A stretch of 64,000 nucleotides of DNA from an uncultured Bacteroidia bacterium (GTDB lineage Bacteria; Bacteroidota; Bacteroidia; Bacteroidales; F082): NCBI GenBank assembly GCA_902786745.1, contig CADADR010000002.1:124001-188000 (forward strand). The letters are read 5' to 3'. The notes beneath the pieces were generated by a model. That model was not told the DNA's origin and made no database searches. It saw only the letters and a program-made list of their open reading frames with translations. The translations under genes were made by a program, and so were the position numbers. Of this stretch, positions 1 through 8,051 are shown piece after piece; the first letter of the stretch is position 1, and each line of letters starts with the position of its first letter.

Positions 1-1266
1 ATTATTGATAATGATTTCTCCTTTATACTGGGCATTAAACCCTATCTTGATTCCGTGCTTGACGGGCATGAACTCATTCGGCTCAACCGATTTCACTTTG
101 CCACTTGCGGTCTCGGCTGTCCATTTATCTTTGGTGAGGTTTTGCAATAAAAGCATATTCCTGTCTTGTGGATTCACCGCAACACGCGCATCTGGTGTGT
201 TGTCAAAGTCCACAAATAGGCGAGTGCCATTCGTCATCAGCAATGTCCTCATTCCTAACTTTAGTTTCCTGCTGACATCCACATTGCGCCCGCAATTCAT
301 GCATTGTGGGTTCGCCTCATCGATGAAAGTCTCTTCACCACAATGCGGACATATAACTAATCTGTCGCGCAACGAAGCAATCAGCTTCTCCCAATTCTGT
401 TCAATCATTCGCTTTTGCGGATTCTTCAGCATCTCTGGGCTAAACTCTCTGATAAAAGTCTCACGCAACTCCGCTGGCATGACCGGCCAACGTCTTATCA
501 CATTCTGATGAATGCCTCTCACTGGCAAATTGGTCTTGTTATTAGGGTCATAAATGAAAACCGCTTCGCTGCCATAGAACTTCTTTTCGTATGCCTCAGT
601 CATGCAAGGGCAGGCTACCACCTTTGCACCCTCAAACGGATGGTTGGCATAGAAGAGCATGAAGAGAATGACCGACAACGAGAAACGGTCGCTGTACTTG
701 TCGGGAATGCCACCTGCAACAATCTCAGGAGCCATATAGCGGGCTTTGCCCATGATGCCCGACTTTTCGCCTTGCGGCATTACATTGTCGTTGTCACAAA
801 TCAGCACATCGCCTGTCATGGGGTCGATGAAGAAATTGCCGTCGTTCAGGTCTTGGTAGCTGTAACCGAACCGGTGCAGCATCATAAAGCCATTGCAGAT
901 TTTCATTGCTGCAGCCATCATCGCCTGAAACGATTTGAAGCTTTTCTTAGCCAACAGGAAATTGCCAAACTCATAATAGTTTTGAGGGCGTAAGGCCATC
1001 ACATAGCCGAAGCTTCCTTTTTGTCGCTCAGTGATGCGCTCGGGCCAAAGAAAGGCTGAGCTTGGAGCACCATTCATCACATTGCTCGCCAAATTGTTAT
1101 AAAAGCTTTGATCAAGGCTGTTGTGATACCATTTCAATGCTTTGGGTTGGCCATTCATGTCAACCAGATACACAATGCCTTGGCCACCTCGCCCAAGTTC
1201 TTTTTTTATAGTGACATAGCCACCATTGAGGAGGCTTATTTTCTCTCCTGTTCTCAGTTCGCTCAT
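1..1266 (-). CDS. Ser/Thr protein kinase with C-terminal zinc ribbon (3' end outside window)
   Basis: The frame is open from an ATG at 1266 to the window edge (422 codons, no stop), so the C-terminus is missing. Seen: a glycine-rich loop GRGGQG near residues 25-30, a candidate ATP lysine in ALKWYH near 45, a catalytic-loop-like YQDLNDGNF, DND in place of the usual DFG, and a MAPEI motif. A zinc ribbon with CPHC and CMNC pairs starts near residue 306. This layout resembles the kinases of the TerY-P signalling triads (vWA protein, PP2C phosphatase, kinase with zinc ribbon); the match is from memory. It is the last visible gene of the 5217-to-1 operon, and any partner phosphatase would lie to the left of the window. 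Kinase fold is secure; target unknown. Confidence 0.85.
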   Translation of the reverse strand, partial: MSELRTGEKISLLNGGYVTIKKELGRGGQGIVYLVDMNGQPKALKWYHNSLDQSFYNNLASNVMNGAPSSAFLWPERITERQKGSFGYVMALRPQNYYEFGNFLLAKKSFKSFQAMMAAAMKICNGFMMLHRFGYSYQDLNDGNFFIDPMTGDVLICDNDNVMPQGEKSGIMGKARYMAPEIVAGGIPDKYSDRFSLSVILFMLFYANHPFEGAKVVACPCMTEAYEKKFYGSEAVFIYDPNNKTNLPVRGIHQNVIRRWPVMPAELRETFIREFSPEMLKNPQKRMIEQNWEKLIASLRDRLVICPHCGEETFIDEANPQCMNCGRNVDVSRKLKLGMRTLLMTNGTRLFVDFDNTPDARVAVNPQDRNMLLLQNLTKDKWTAETASGKVKSVEPNEFMPVKHGIKIGFNAQYKGEIIINN

Positions 1267-1321
1267 TTTTTCATTTTTGTTAGTGACCGCAAAAATACAT
1301 ATTTCTATTCACTATTGAAAG

Positions 1322-2101
1322 TCAAAACCAAATCTCATCATTAACAGCACTCTCCATTTCGTTTTCCAACTTGTCAGGCAAAGTGTAGAAGAAATCAATG
1401 CCTGTCAACGCTTCAATCTCATCGATGGTCTTTGTATATACCGACAAAGGTTTGTGTCCGGCGACATTCTCAAAGTAAAAGCCAACGCCTTCATATTTGC
1501 CGTCTTTGCAAACCAACAACACTTTATAGAAAGCATCAGGAACCACAACCAGATTGTTTCCAATCACACCGTTTTTGTTTTCTCCCTTAATAGGACCGGC
1601 AGCGATGTAAACATTGCCATATCGACGTGCATAATCACGACATTTTTCCTCCAAGGTCCGCCAGTCACCACCATTTAGATTGTGGTTTTGCGGACAAATG
1701 TTAGTGAAATAGCAACTCTCCAACATCGCCTGGTCATCCCACTTCATATCACCAGCTGGAGCAATATGACCTTTATCCCAACCAGTGTTACGATAATCGT
1801 CGTTATCAGCTTGCCTGCCTTCAACTTCTGGATCAGGATAGAAACGACCAATTCGCTTGCTGGTTCCATTCACTTCCTCAGCAGTCAACTCGTAAGCCAC
1901 CCAATTCGGCAACTTCGTGTCCTTGTTATACGACACAGAATAGCCCTTATGAACAATGACCTGATTCTCTCTGTCATCCATTACCTTAGGCGTTTCAATT
2001 GGAATAGTTGAAACCGCATCGACCTTCTTCCCACTACCACAAGAAACCTGGAGTAAGGTGAAAATCGTGATGATAAGATGTACTATAGAGAATGTGTTCA
2101 T
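1322..2101 (-). CDS. exported DNA/RNA non-specific endonuclease (NUC1 family)
   Basis: 259 aa. The N-terminus is a hydrophobic export signal ending in VSCGSGKK; a lipoprotein is possible, although glutamine at -3 of the putative lipobox is unusual. The catalytic block is DKGHIAPAGD at residues 109-118, the family's D-R/K-G-H motif with His112 as general base. It is followed by the metal-site segment NLNGGDW near 141-147 and a glutamate near 151. Such enzymes cut DNA and RNA without sequence preference, usually outside the cytoplasm. The start codon overlaps the stop of the FtsK-like gene (ATGA), so translation is coupled. Pairing an exported nuclease with a cytosolic translocase is unusual. 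Confidence 0.88.
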   Translation of the reverse strand: MNTFSIVHLIITIFTLLQVSCGSGKKVDAVSTIPIETPKVMDDRENQVIVHKGYSVSYNKDTKLPNWVAYELTAEEVNGTSKRIGRFYPDPEVEGRQADNDDYRNTGWDKGHIAPAGDMKWDDQAMLESCYFTNICPQNHNLNGGDWRTLEEKCRDYARRYGNVYIAAGPIKGENKNGVIGNNLVVVPDAFYKVLLVCKDGKYEGVGFYFENVAGHKPLSVYTKTIDEIEALTGIDFFYTLPDKLENEMESAVNDEIWF

Positions 2102-4089
2102 ATCCCATTATCTTTATTATACAAATTCCTTAAAATCTGTTCCAAAGCAGCCTCTGAATACACTTTCACCTCTCGTGACTTGCTTCCTCCAAATGGTCCA
2201 ACAATACCAGCGGCTTCCAACTGATCAAGAATACGCCCTGCCCTATTATAGCCAAGTTTCAGTTTGCGTTGAATCATTGACGTGGAACCTTGTTGGGTTT
2301 GAACAACAATACGCGCTGCTTCTTCAAAAAGTGAGTCACGTTCTCCATCATCATCGAAGTCGTAACTAAAGCCATCATCATCGGGTACTCCAGGAAGCAG
2401 GTAAGGCTCTGAATAACCTCGTTGATTACCTATGAAATCGGTAATGCCAGCAATCTCATAACTTGTCGCATACATTCCATGCACCTTCTCGATGGGAGAA
2501 CCTGGTAGTCTCACAAACATTTCTCCATATTCTTTTAGAAGATTGGCACCAACAACATCAAGCAATGCTTTTGATTCACTTGCAGAATTTACCCTGAAAA
2601 CAAATCGTGCCGGTAGGCATGATTTCATTTGTGCTGTGACCACATCGGTTGTCATCCTTGAAGTTCCGACAATGGCATGTATACCTACCAATTTTCCAGC
2701 TCCAAGTATTTTTTCCAATGAGGTCAAAACCTCCTTGCCGCCAAGCGAAGACAGCAGCGCAAAGTCATCAATCACAATTACGATGTAGGGAAGATACCGA
2801 TGTCCTTCGGTTGGCAATAGCTTCCTTGATTTGAACACTTCGTTGTATTCCTCAACATTCCGACACATTGCGTTTTTCAGAAGATCTGTTCTCTGATCCA
2901 ACTCAATGCATAGCGAAGCCAGTGTCCTTTTTGCGTTTTCTGGGCTATTGACAACAGCATCTTCTATATCTGGCAATTTAGCCAAATAATGACGCTCTAT
3001 TCTAGTGTAAAAATTGAACTCCAACCCCTTTGGGTCAAGGAGCACAAATTTCATTTCCGAAGGATGTTTTTGCATCAAAAGGGAAAGAATCATGGAATGA
3101 CACAGTGTTGATTTTCCTGTCCCAGTAGCACCCGCAACAAGCACGTGTGGCATTTTTGCAAGGTCAATCATGACTGGGTTATTAAAATCATTTACACCCA
3201 ACAAACACGGTAACGCAAAATTCGAGTTTTGAAACCCTGCAGTGCACATAAGGCTTCTGCAAGAAACAGTCTTGACAAATTCATGCGGCACCTCAATGGT
3301 GAAACCAGTGCAGATACTTGAATTGGCTACAATCACATGAACGCCATAGGAAACCAATCCACGTGCTATCACATCTTCCAAGTCCTTGATTTTTGTTGTT
3401 TTTGTAGCTTCTTCAAGACCTATCTCGTAATAAACCGAAGAATAACCTATGGTAGCTTTGATTTTGTTAAGGGCGATGCCGTAGTTGCCTAAGGTCTCGA
3501 CTATTTTTGTTTTGGCATTTTCCAAATCCATTGGGTCGATTTCAGACTTTTTGTCATCTTGGTTAAGCAAATCGAAAGTTGGAAACTTGTAATCTTTCAA
3601 CTCATAATGTGGATCAAAAGGCCCATTTATTACACTTGACCCACCTTTCGTTACTTTTATTGCTGCCTTAACCTTTTCCCTTATTTCCTCCTCGGAGTAT
3701 TTTGTCTGATGTTGTGCTTCAGTAACTTTTTCCAACTCGTTTCTGCGTCCCTTTATTTTATCCAATTGTTCCAGCGCTTTTTTGCAGTCCAGGTCAATTG
3801 CTAATAGTTGGTATATTGTTCTTTCTGCATCATTCGTCTTACCTTGTGCTAAATATGCCTCGCTTAACCCTATGTAAGCTCTTTCATCATGCTTATTCGC
3901 TTCAATTGCCGCTTGAAAATACTCCAACGACATGATGTAGTTCCCTGCTTCCAGCTGTTTTTGTCCTTCTTCACAGTAGTTGACAACTGCTTCCTGAGAG
4001 GCAGAAACAGCTTGCTCTATTATAGGTTCATCAGGAACCGCTTCATCCTGCTGTTTCTTGCTGGAAAACCATTTTGAAAAAATAGACAT
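2098..4089 (-). CDS. soluble FtsK/SpoIIIE-type DNA translocase with N-terminal TPR
   Basis: 663 aa with no transmembrane segments, unlike housekeeping FtsK. Residues about 32-115 are TPR-like helical repeats (GNYIMSLEYFQAAIEAN and similar). Residues about 190-560 match the FtsK core, with Walker A GATGTGKS at 320-327 and Walker B VIVIDD ending near 442. The last ~75 residues are an FtsK-gamma-like winged helix (ARIVVQTQQGSTSMIQRKLK followed by YNRAGRILDQLE). FtsK-gamma domains bind DNA and set direction on the chromosome in FtsK proper. It lies 27 bases after the zinc-ribbon/PH gene and overlaps the nuclease gene by four bases. The role is probably DNA translocation or remodelling within this operon; the TPR suggests a protein partner. 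Confidence 0.88.
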   Translation of the reverse strand: MSIFSKWFSSKKQQDEAVPDEPIIEQAVSASQEAVVNYCEEGQKQLEAGNYIMSLEYFQAAIEANKHDERAYIGLSEAYLAQGKTNDAERTIYQLLAIDLDCKKALEQLDKIKGRRNELEKVTEAQHQTKYSEEEIREKVKAAIKVTKGGSSVINGPFDPHYELKDYKFPTFDLLNQDDKKSEIDPMDLENAKTKIVETLGNYGIALNKIKATIGYSSVYYEIGLEEATKTTKIKDLEDVIARGLVSYGVHVIVANSSICTGFTIEVPHEFVKTVSCRSLMCTAGFQNSNFALPCLLGVNDFNNPVMIDLAKMPHVLVAGATGTGKSTLCHSMILSLLMQKHPSEMKFVLLDPKGLEFNFYTRIERHYLAKLPDIEDAVVNSPENAKRTLASLCIELDQRTDLLKNAMCRNVEEYNEVFKSRKLLPTEGHRYLPYIVIVIDDFALLSSLGGKEVLTSLEKILGAGKLVGIHAIVGTSRMTTDVVTAQMKSCLPARFVFRVNSASESKALLDVVGANLLKEYGEMFVRLPGSPIEKVHGMYATSYEIAGITDFIGNQRGYSEPYLLPGVPDDDGFSYDFDDDGERDSLFEEAARIVVQTQQGSTSMIQRKLKLGYNRAGRILDQLEAAGIVGPFGGSKSREVKVYSEAALEQILRNLYNKDNGI

Positions 4090-4116
4090 GATTCCTTGTT
4101 TTTGACAATACTAAAA

Positions 4117-5217
4117 TCAAACTGTTACCATGGAAAGCAGATTCACAACAAACCAGCTGTCAAATCCTTGAAACGCCATCCGCTTTGAATTACCATCCTT
4201 CAGGACCTCTATACCATCGGAATATGGTGTGATACCAACCAATTTCTTGTATGGTATTTTCATACCTTTTTCCGCTGAATAGAATATGAGGTTTTGATTA
4301 GTCACATACAAGTCGCCAACGGCTACTTTTTCCATATACTTGTGCTCAATGGGATGCCCTTTTGACCTACCAGTGTGATAATAAACCCCTTTCATCACCT
4401 TAAAGCTGAACCCTCCGCTGTTCCTGACAAATTCTTTCTCTATCTTTTCCTGATAGAAAGTCACATTGTTGTATGTCCACAACAATGATTCATTTTTCCC
4501 TAAAAGTACAGGAAGTTGAACAAATGTGGAAGGCATTATGCCTTTGGAAAAATTCTTCAAGACCGTCATTTGACCCAGTTTTGCCAAATCTGTGTCCTGG
4601 TATTTCACAGGCAAATTATCAATGGGAAGCGAAAAAGCAGAAGCATAGGAACGAATCAAGCTTTCTTCTGTATCGGTAAGGATACCGTCTTTCATAAAAT
4701 TCTCAGCAGCTTTGTTCAGCACATACAAATAGGCTTCATTTTGTTCCTCGTGATTCAAAGGAAGCACTGCCATTACCTCACGAATATTGCGCTTAACCTC
4801 GTTTTCGGTAGCTCCATCTGTGAAATACGCCACCAAATGCCCTTTCACTACCTTTTGAGCCAATTTGCTTAATGAGTTATCCTTGTTCAAAATAATGTAT
4901 GAAACATTCAACAGCTTCATCAAGCGACTAACATTTTGTTCAACGGCGTGAGTAAATGGCCTATGTATGGAATCGGTAAACTTGTCCAAGGCTTTTATTG
5001 CACAACCCGTCCACTCATTAACTATTATATAGCCCTTATTCTGAATCCCATTAAAGCGTTCAATAAAGTCTTTGTCCGTTAGAGGTTTACATAAATATGA
5101 AAACATGAAATCCACCATTTCTTGGATTCCGTTTTCATGTTGCTCTTCACATTCTTTGTGCTTTGATGAGAACAAGCCAACATCTTTTCCGCAGTACTTA
5201 CATTTTCCCATGAGCAA
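4117..5217 (-). CDS. zinc-ribbon, helical and PH/GRAM-like domain protein
   Basis: 366 aa, not recognised as a named family. N-terminus: a short zinc-knuckle-like motif with C6, C9, H20 and C23. Middle (about 50-230): an all-helical region; the stretch DGILTDTEESLIRSYA recalls TerB-like helical domains. C-terminus (about 270-366): GDLYVTNQNLIFYSAEKGMK with following strands is typical of bacterial PH/GRAM-like domains. It is the first gene of the operon and has a Bacteroidetes -7 element just upstream. The domains suggest an adaptor or sensor rather than an enzyme. Translation could also start at the second methionine (MGKC). Function is unknown. Confidence 0.75.
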   Translation of the reverse strand: MLMGKCKYCGKDVGLFSSKHKECEEQHENGIQEMVDFMFSYLCKPLTDKDFIERFNGIQNKGYIIVNEWTGCAIKALDKFTDSIHRPFTHAVEQNVSRLMKLLNVSYIILNKDNSLSKLAQKVVKGHLVAYFTDGATENEVKRNIREVMAVLPLNHEEQNEAYLYVLNKAAENFMKDGILTDTEESLIRSYASAFSLPIDNLPVKYQDTDLAKLGQMTVLKNFSKGIMPSTFVQLPVLLGKNESLLWTYNNVTFYQEKIEKEFVRNSGGFSFKVMKGVYYHTGRSKGHPIEHKYMEKVAVGDLYVTNQNLIFYSAEKGMKIPYKKLVGITPYSDGIEVLKDGNSKRMAFQGFDSWFVVNLLSMVTV

Positions 5218-5243
5218 TGATTAATCTTCATTAAATAATGCCG

Positions 5244-5251
5244 CAAAGGTA
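5244..5251 (-). promoter_or_regulatory. -7 element of the kinase/nuclease/FtsK operon
   Basis: The minus strand reads TACCTTTG, matching the Bacteroidetes -7 consensus TAnnTTTG, about 27 bases before the first start codon at 5217. A TTTG lies upstream but with only 14 bases of spacing, so the -33 part is not convincing. Confidence 0.55.
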
Positions 5252-5310
5252 CATAATCTTTTTCACAAATCGAAATCAATACTTAACCCCAAACCTCCAA
5301 ATTGAAACGG

Positions 5311-5334
5311 GATTGCACTTCCAGAAGTGCAATC
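5311..5334. repeat. perfect inverted repeat, 11-base arms
   Basis: GATTGCACTTC and its exact complement are separated by two bases. It lies between the terminator of the hydrogenase operon and the promoter of the kinase operon. There is no T-run on either side, so it looks more like an operator or small palindromic repeat than a terminator. Confidence 0.6.
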
Positions 5335-5381
5335 TGACCCAATCGTCACGCCTCGCTTCTGTTTCCCGTTCCCAAAAACAA

Positions 5382-5408
5382 GAGGGCACACCCATTGGAT
5401 GTGCCCTC
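5382..5408 (-). terminator. Rho-independent terminator of the sensory-hydrogenase operon
   Basis: Nine-base perfect stem GAGGGCACA/TGTGCCCTC with a nine-base loop, 28 bases beyond the hydrogenase stop codon. On the minus strand it is followed by a T-rich run (TTGTTTTT). Confidence 0.85.
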
Positions 5409-5435
5409 AAACAACGTCTTTAAAACTATTTCCAA

Positions 5436-6866
5436 TTATAAAGTTTCCATCAGCTTGACGGAGTTGAAGATAGTCTTCTCCTGTGCCTCGTTGCCGTATT
5501 TGTCAACATCGACTACATTGCGCGGGCTGTGGGTGATGCACACAGGACCGTTCAAGCAGCCACCGTCGCAGGCCATGCCTTCGAAGAAGTTTTCGGTGGC
5601 TTTGTTGAATTTCAACTTTGTCAAAGCGGCCTTACACTCGGCGATGCCGTTCATGGCGATGGGCTTCACGCCTTCCACGCCCATTTCCTTGGCCACATCA
5701 GCGATGCCTTTGGCAATGCCACCCGACTTGGCGAAGATACGACCGTAGTACGAAGCGTTGTTCAGCTCGGAGTCCTCCATCTGCGTAGTGTCGATGCCAC
5801 GGGCGTCAACGAAGGCTTGCAGCTCTTCAAACGACATGACACTGTCGATGGCACCGCCGGTCTTTTCAAGCCTGTATTCCAACTTTTTCGAGGTGCAGGG
5901 GCCAATGAAGACGACCTTGGCCGTCGGATCGGATTTCTTGATGAGGCGTGCGGTTTCCACCATAGGCGACACCGAAGAGGAGATGTATTGCTTTAGTTCG
6001 GGGAAGTTTTTCTCCACGAAACTGACAAACGAAGGACAACACGAGGTGGTCATCAGTTTCTTCTCGTTCCATTCCTGGGCCTCACGATAGAGGGTGATGT
6101 CGGCACCAAGTGCGGCTTCCACAACATGATGGAACCCCAATTTCTTGATAGCCGTAACGACTTGCGTGACGCGCCCGAAGCGGCATTGGCTGACGATGGC
6201 CGGCGCAATGACGGCATACACCTTATATTTCGTGTTGTTCTCCGATTTCTTCAGAATGTCGATGATGTCGAGGATGAGCGACTTGTCCGAAATGGCACCG
6301 AAGGGGCATTTATAGACGCAGGCACCGCAAGAGATGCACTTTTCGTTGTCGATTTTGGCTTTCTTGTTCTCGTCGATGGAGATGGCCTTCACCTTGCAAC
6401 TCACCATACACGGGCGGTGTTGCAGAATGATGGCGGAGTAGGGGCAGGCTTGGGTGCATTTGCCACACTCGATGCACTTGTCCTTATCGACGGTGGCACG
6501 ATGGTTCACAATGGTGATGGCATCCTTGGGGCACACTTCTTTACAACTGTGCACCATGCAGCCGCGGCAGGCGGGCGTGACATAGATGCCGTCAATGGGA
6601 CATTCGTCGCAAGCGCTGTCGATGACCTCGATGACGTTGGGGTTGCTCTTGTCGCCGCCCATGGCCATCTGGATGCGGTCTTGCAGGATGGCGCGTTCCT
6701 TATAGATGCAGCAGCGTGTTTCGGCTTTCGGACCGGGGCTGAGCAGCTTGGGCACTTCCATGTAAGCTTCCTCCAATCCGCCTTCGTAGGCGCGTCGGAT
6801 GATTTCTTTCAGCACTTTGTATTTGACGAGTTGTACGTCGGTGTCAAAAATCCTTTGTGAGTTCAT
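5436..6866 (-). CDS. ferredoxin-type [FeFe]-hydrogenase, group B-like
   Basis: 476 aa. The N-terminal half carries many cysteines: two 4Fe-4S ferredoxin motifs (C131-xx-C-xx-C and C177-xx-C-xx-C) plus extra clusters around residues 86-112. The C-terminal half is the H-cluster domain with all ligands: TSCCP with C276/C277, IGPCTSKK with C324, and MACDGGC with C433/C437. The intact TSCCP cysteine pair indicates a catalytically competent enzyme. The short single-subunit form fits the monomeric group B hydrogenases of fermentative anaerobes, whose electron partner is thought to be ferredoxin. It is the last gene of the operon 10071-5436, 24 bases after the phosphatase gene, and has its own terminator. 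Confidence 0.88.
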   Translation of the reverse strand: MNSQRIFDTDVQLVKYKVLKEIIRRAYEGGLEEAYMEVPKLLSPGPKAETRCCIYKERAILQDRIQMAMGGDKSNPNVIEVIDSACDECPIDGIYVTPACRGCMVHSCKEVCPKDAITIVNHRATVDKDKCIECGKCTQACPYSAIILQHRPCMVSCKVKAISIDENKKAKIDNEKCISCGACVYKCPFGAISDKSLILDIIDILKKSENNTKYKVYAVIAPAIVSQCRFGRVTQVVTAIKKLGFHHVVEAALGADITLYREAQEWNEKKLMTTSCCPSFVSFVEKNFPELKQYISSSVSPMVETARLIKKSDPTAKVVFIGPCTSKKLEYRLEKTGGAIDSVMSFEELQAFVDARGIDTTQMEDSELNNASYYGRIFAKSGGIAKGIADVAKEMGVEGVKPIAMNGIAECKAALTKLKFNKATENFFEGMACDGGCLNGPVCITHSPRNVVDVDKYGNEAQEKTIFNSVKLMETL

Positions 6867-6890
6867 CTTGTTTGGGGTATTGTGGGATGA

Positions 6891-8051
6891 TCAATAATAA
6901 TTCAGTTCGACGATTTTGCCTATCTTGCGTAGGTCGTTGGCAATTTTCTCCACGATTTTCATCTTCATGGTCGTGTCGATGGGTAGCCCTTGGTGGGCCA
7001 CATTGACGCTTTGCCCGACGAAGAAGGTGATGTGGGTGGCACGCTCGAAGAGGTAGTCCGCGAGGAGCGAGGCACCGTCTTTCTTGGTGAAGGTCTTAGG
7101 GGTGAGGTCAGAGATGGAGATGTATTTCTCCAACATTTGCATCAGGCGGCGCAAGGTGAGCACGCCTTCGGTAGTCAGGTCGATGCCTTTGATGTAGCCG
7201 ATGGGAGGCACTTCCTTGTCAGGGAAATCGAAACTAGTTTTCAACTCGGTTTTCAGGTGGCGCGCCACGATGGTGGAGCTGGTGCCACCGCAAACGATTT
7301 TCTTCGAAGGTCCAGCCAAGAACTGCTCAATGTAGAAGTCATCCTTTTCCTTGTCGACGGGCGGACCAACCATAATGTTGACGTCGAGGCGCTTGCGAAT
7401 CTTGACGGCGGCCACGGTGGTATCATCGCCAGGCTTGTCGGCGTAGAGGTCGTTGCAGGCCGATGCCAAGAGGCAAGCCACGGCACGGGCCGACATGGAG
7501 CGCGTGATGTTAGCATTGAGGTGCTCCATGATTTGGTCGCGTTCCCAGCCGAAGTTGAGGATTTGTCCGATGCCCGCATGAATGGTGCCGTCGGACATGA
7601 CGATGATGATATCGTCTTCCTCAAGGTTTAGTTCGGTGCGATATACCTTCTTGCCACACACATCGAGTTCGATACGCTCGAAGTTCTGGCATTGGCCACG
7701 ATGGTAATAGATAGCCTCGGGGTTGTCGAACTCGAACATGATGCCTTTGCCCTCGGTGTTCACATGGATGATGGAGAAGGTGGAGTAGGCCACACCACGC
7801 TCCGAGCACACCGGAAGGGTTTGGATGATGGTCTCCACACATTCGTAGATGTCGATGTCGTTGGCGGCCATCGTGCAGAGGATCTTGGAGGTGAGCGTGG
7901 AAAGGATGTTGGCCTTCACGCCGCTACCCAAACCGTCAGCCAAGACGAGGGTGGTGAAGCCGTCCTTAACGGTGCAGGCCACATTGTCGCCGCATAATTC
8001 CTCGCCGACATGGTTCAGCGAGGTGCATCCCGTTTCTAAGCAGAGTTCCAT
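6891..8051 (-). CDS. PP2C/SpoIIE-type phosphatase with extra C-terminal domain
   Basis: 386 aa. Residues about 1-220 are a PP2C-like phosphatase with metal-binding motifs GDNV, ADGLGSG, SDGTIHAG and GDDTTVAAV. Residues about 225-386 form a second domain I cannot name, with motifs such as CGGTSSTIVARHLKTE and GIDLTTEGVLTLRR. The start shares one base with the stop of the PAS-hydrogenase gene (TGATG), so the two are translated together. By context it is probably the output of the hydrogen sensor, dephosphorylating an unknown protein. PP2C-type phosphatases beside PAS-containing hydrogenases are known in other anaerobes; the substrate here is not evident. Confidence 0.88.
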   Translation of the reverse strand: MELCLETGCTSLNHVGEELCGDNVACTVKDGFTTLVLADGLGSGVKANILSTLTSKILCTMAANDIDIYECVETIIQTLPVCSERGVAYSTFSIIHVNTEGKGIMFEFDNPEAIYYHRGQCQNFERIELDVCGKKVYRTELNLEEDDIIIVMSDGTIHAGIGQILNFGWERDQIMEHLNANITRSMSARAVACLLASACNDLYADKPGDDTTVAAVKIRKRLDVNIMVGPPVDKEKDDFYIEQFLAGPSKKIVCGGTSSTIVARHLKTELKTSFDFPDKEVPPIGYIKGIDLTTEGVLTLRRLMQMLEKYISISDLTPKTFTKKDGASLLADYLFERATHITFFVGQSVNVAHQGLPIDTTMKMKIVEKIANDLRKIGKIVELNYY

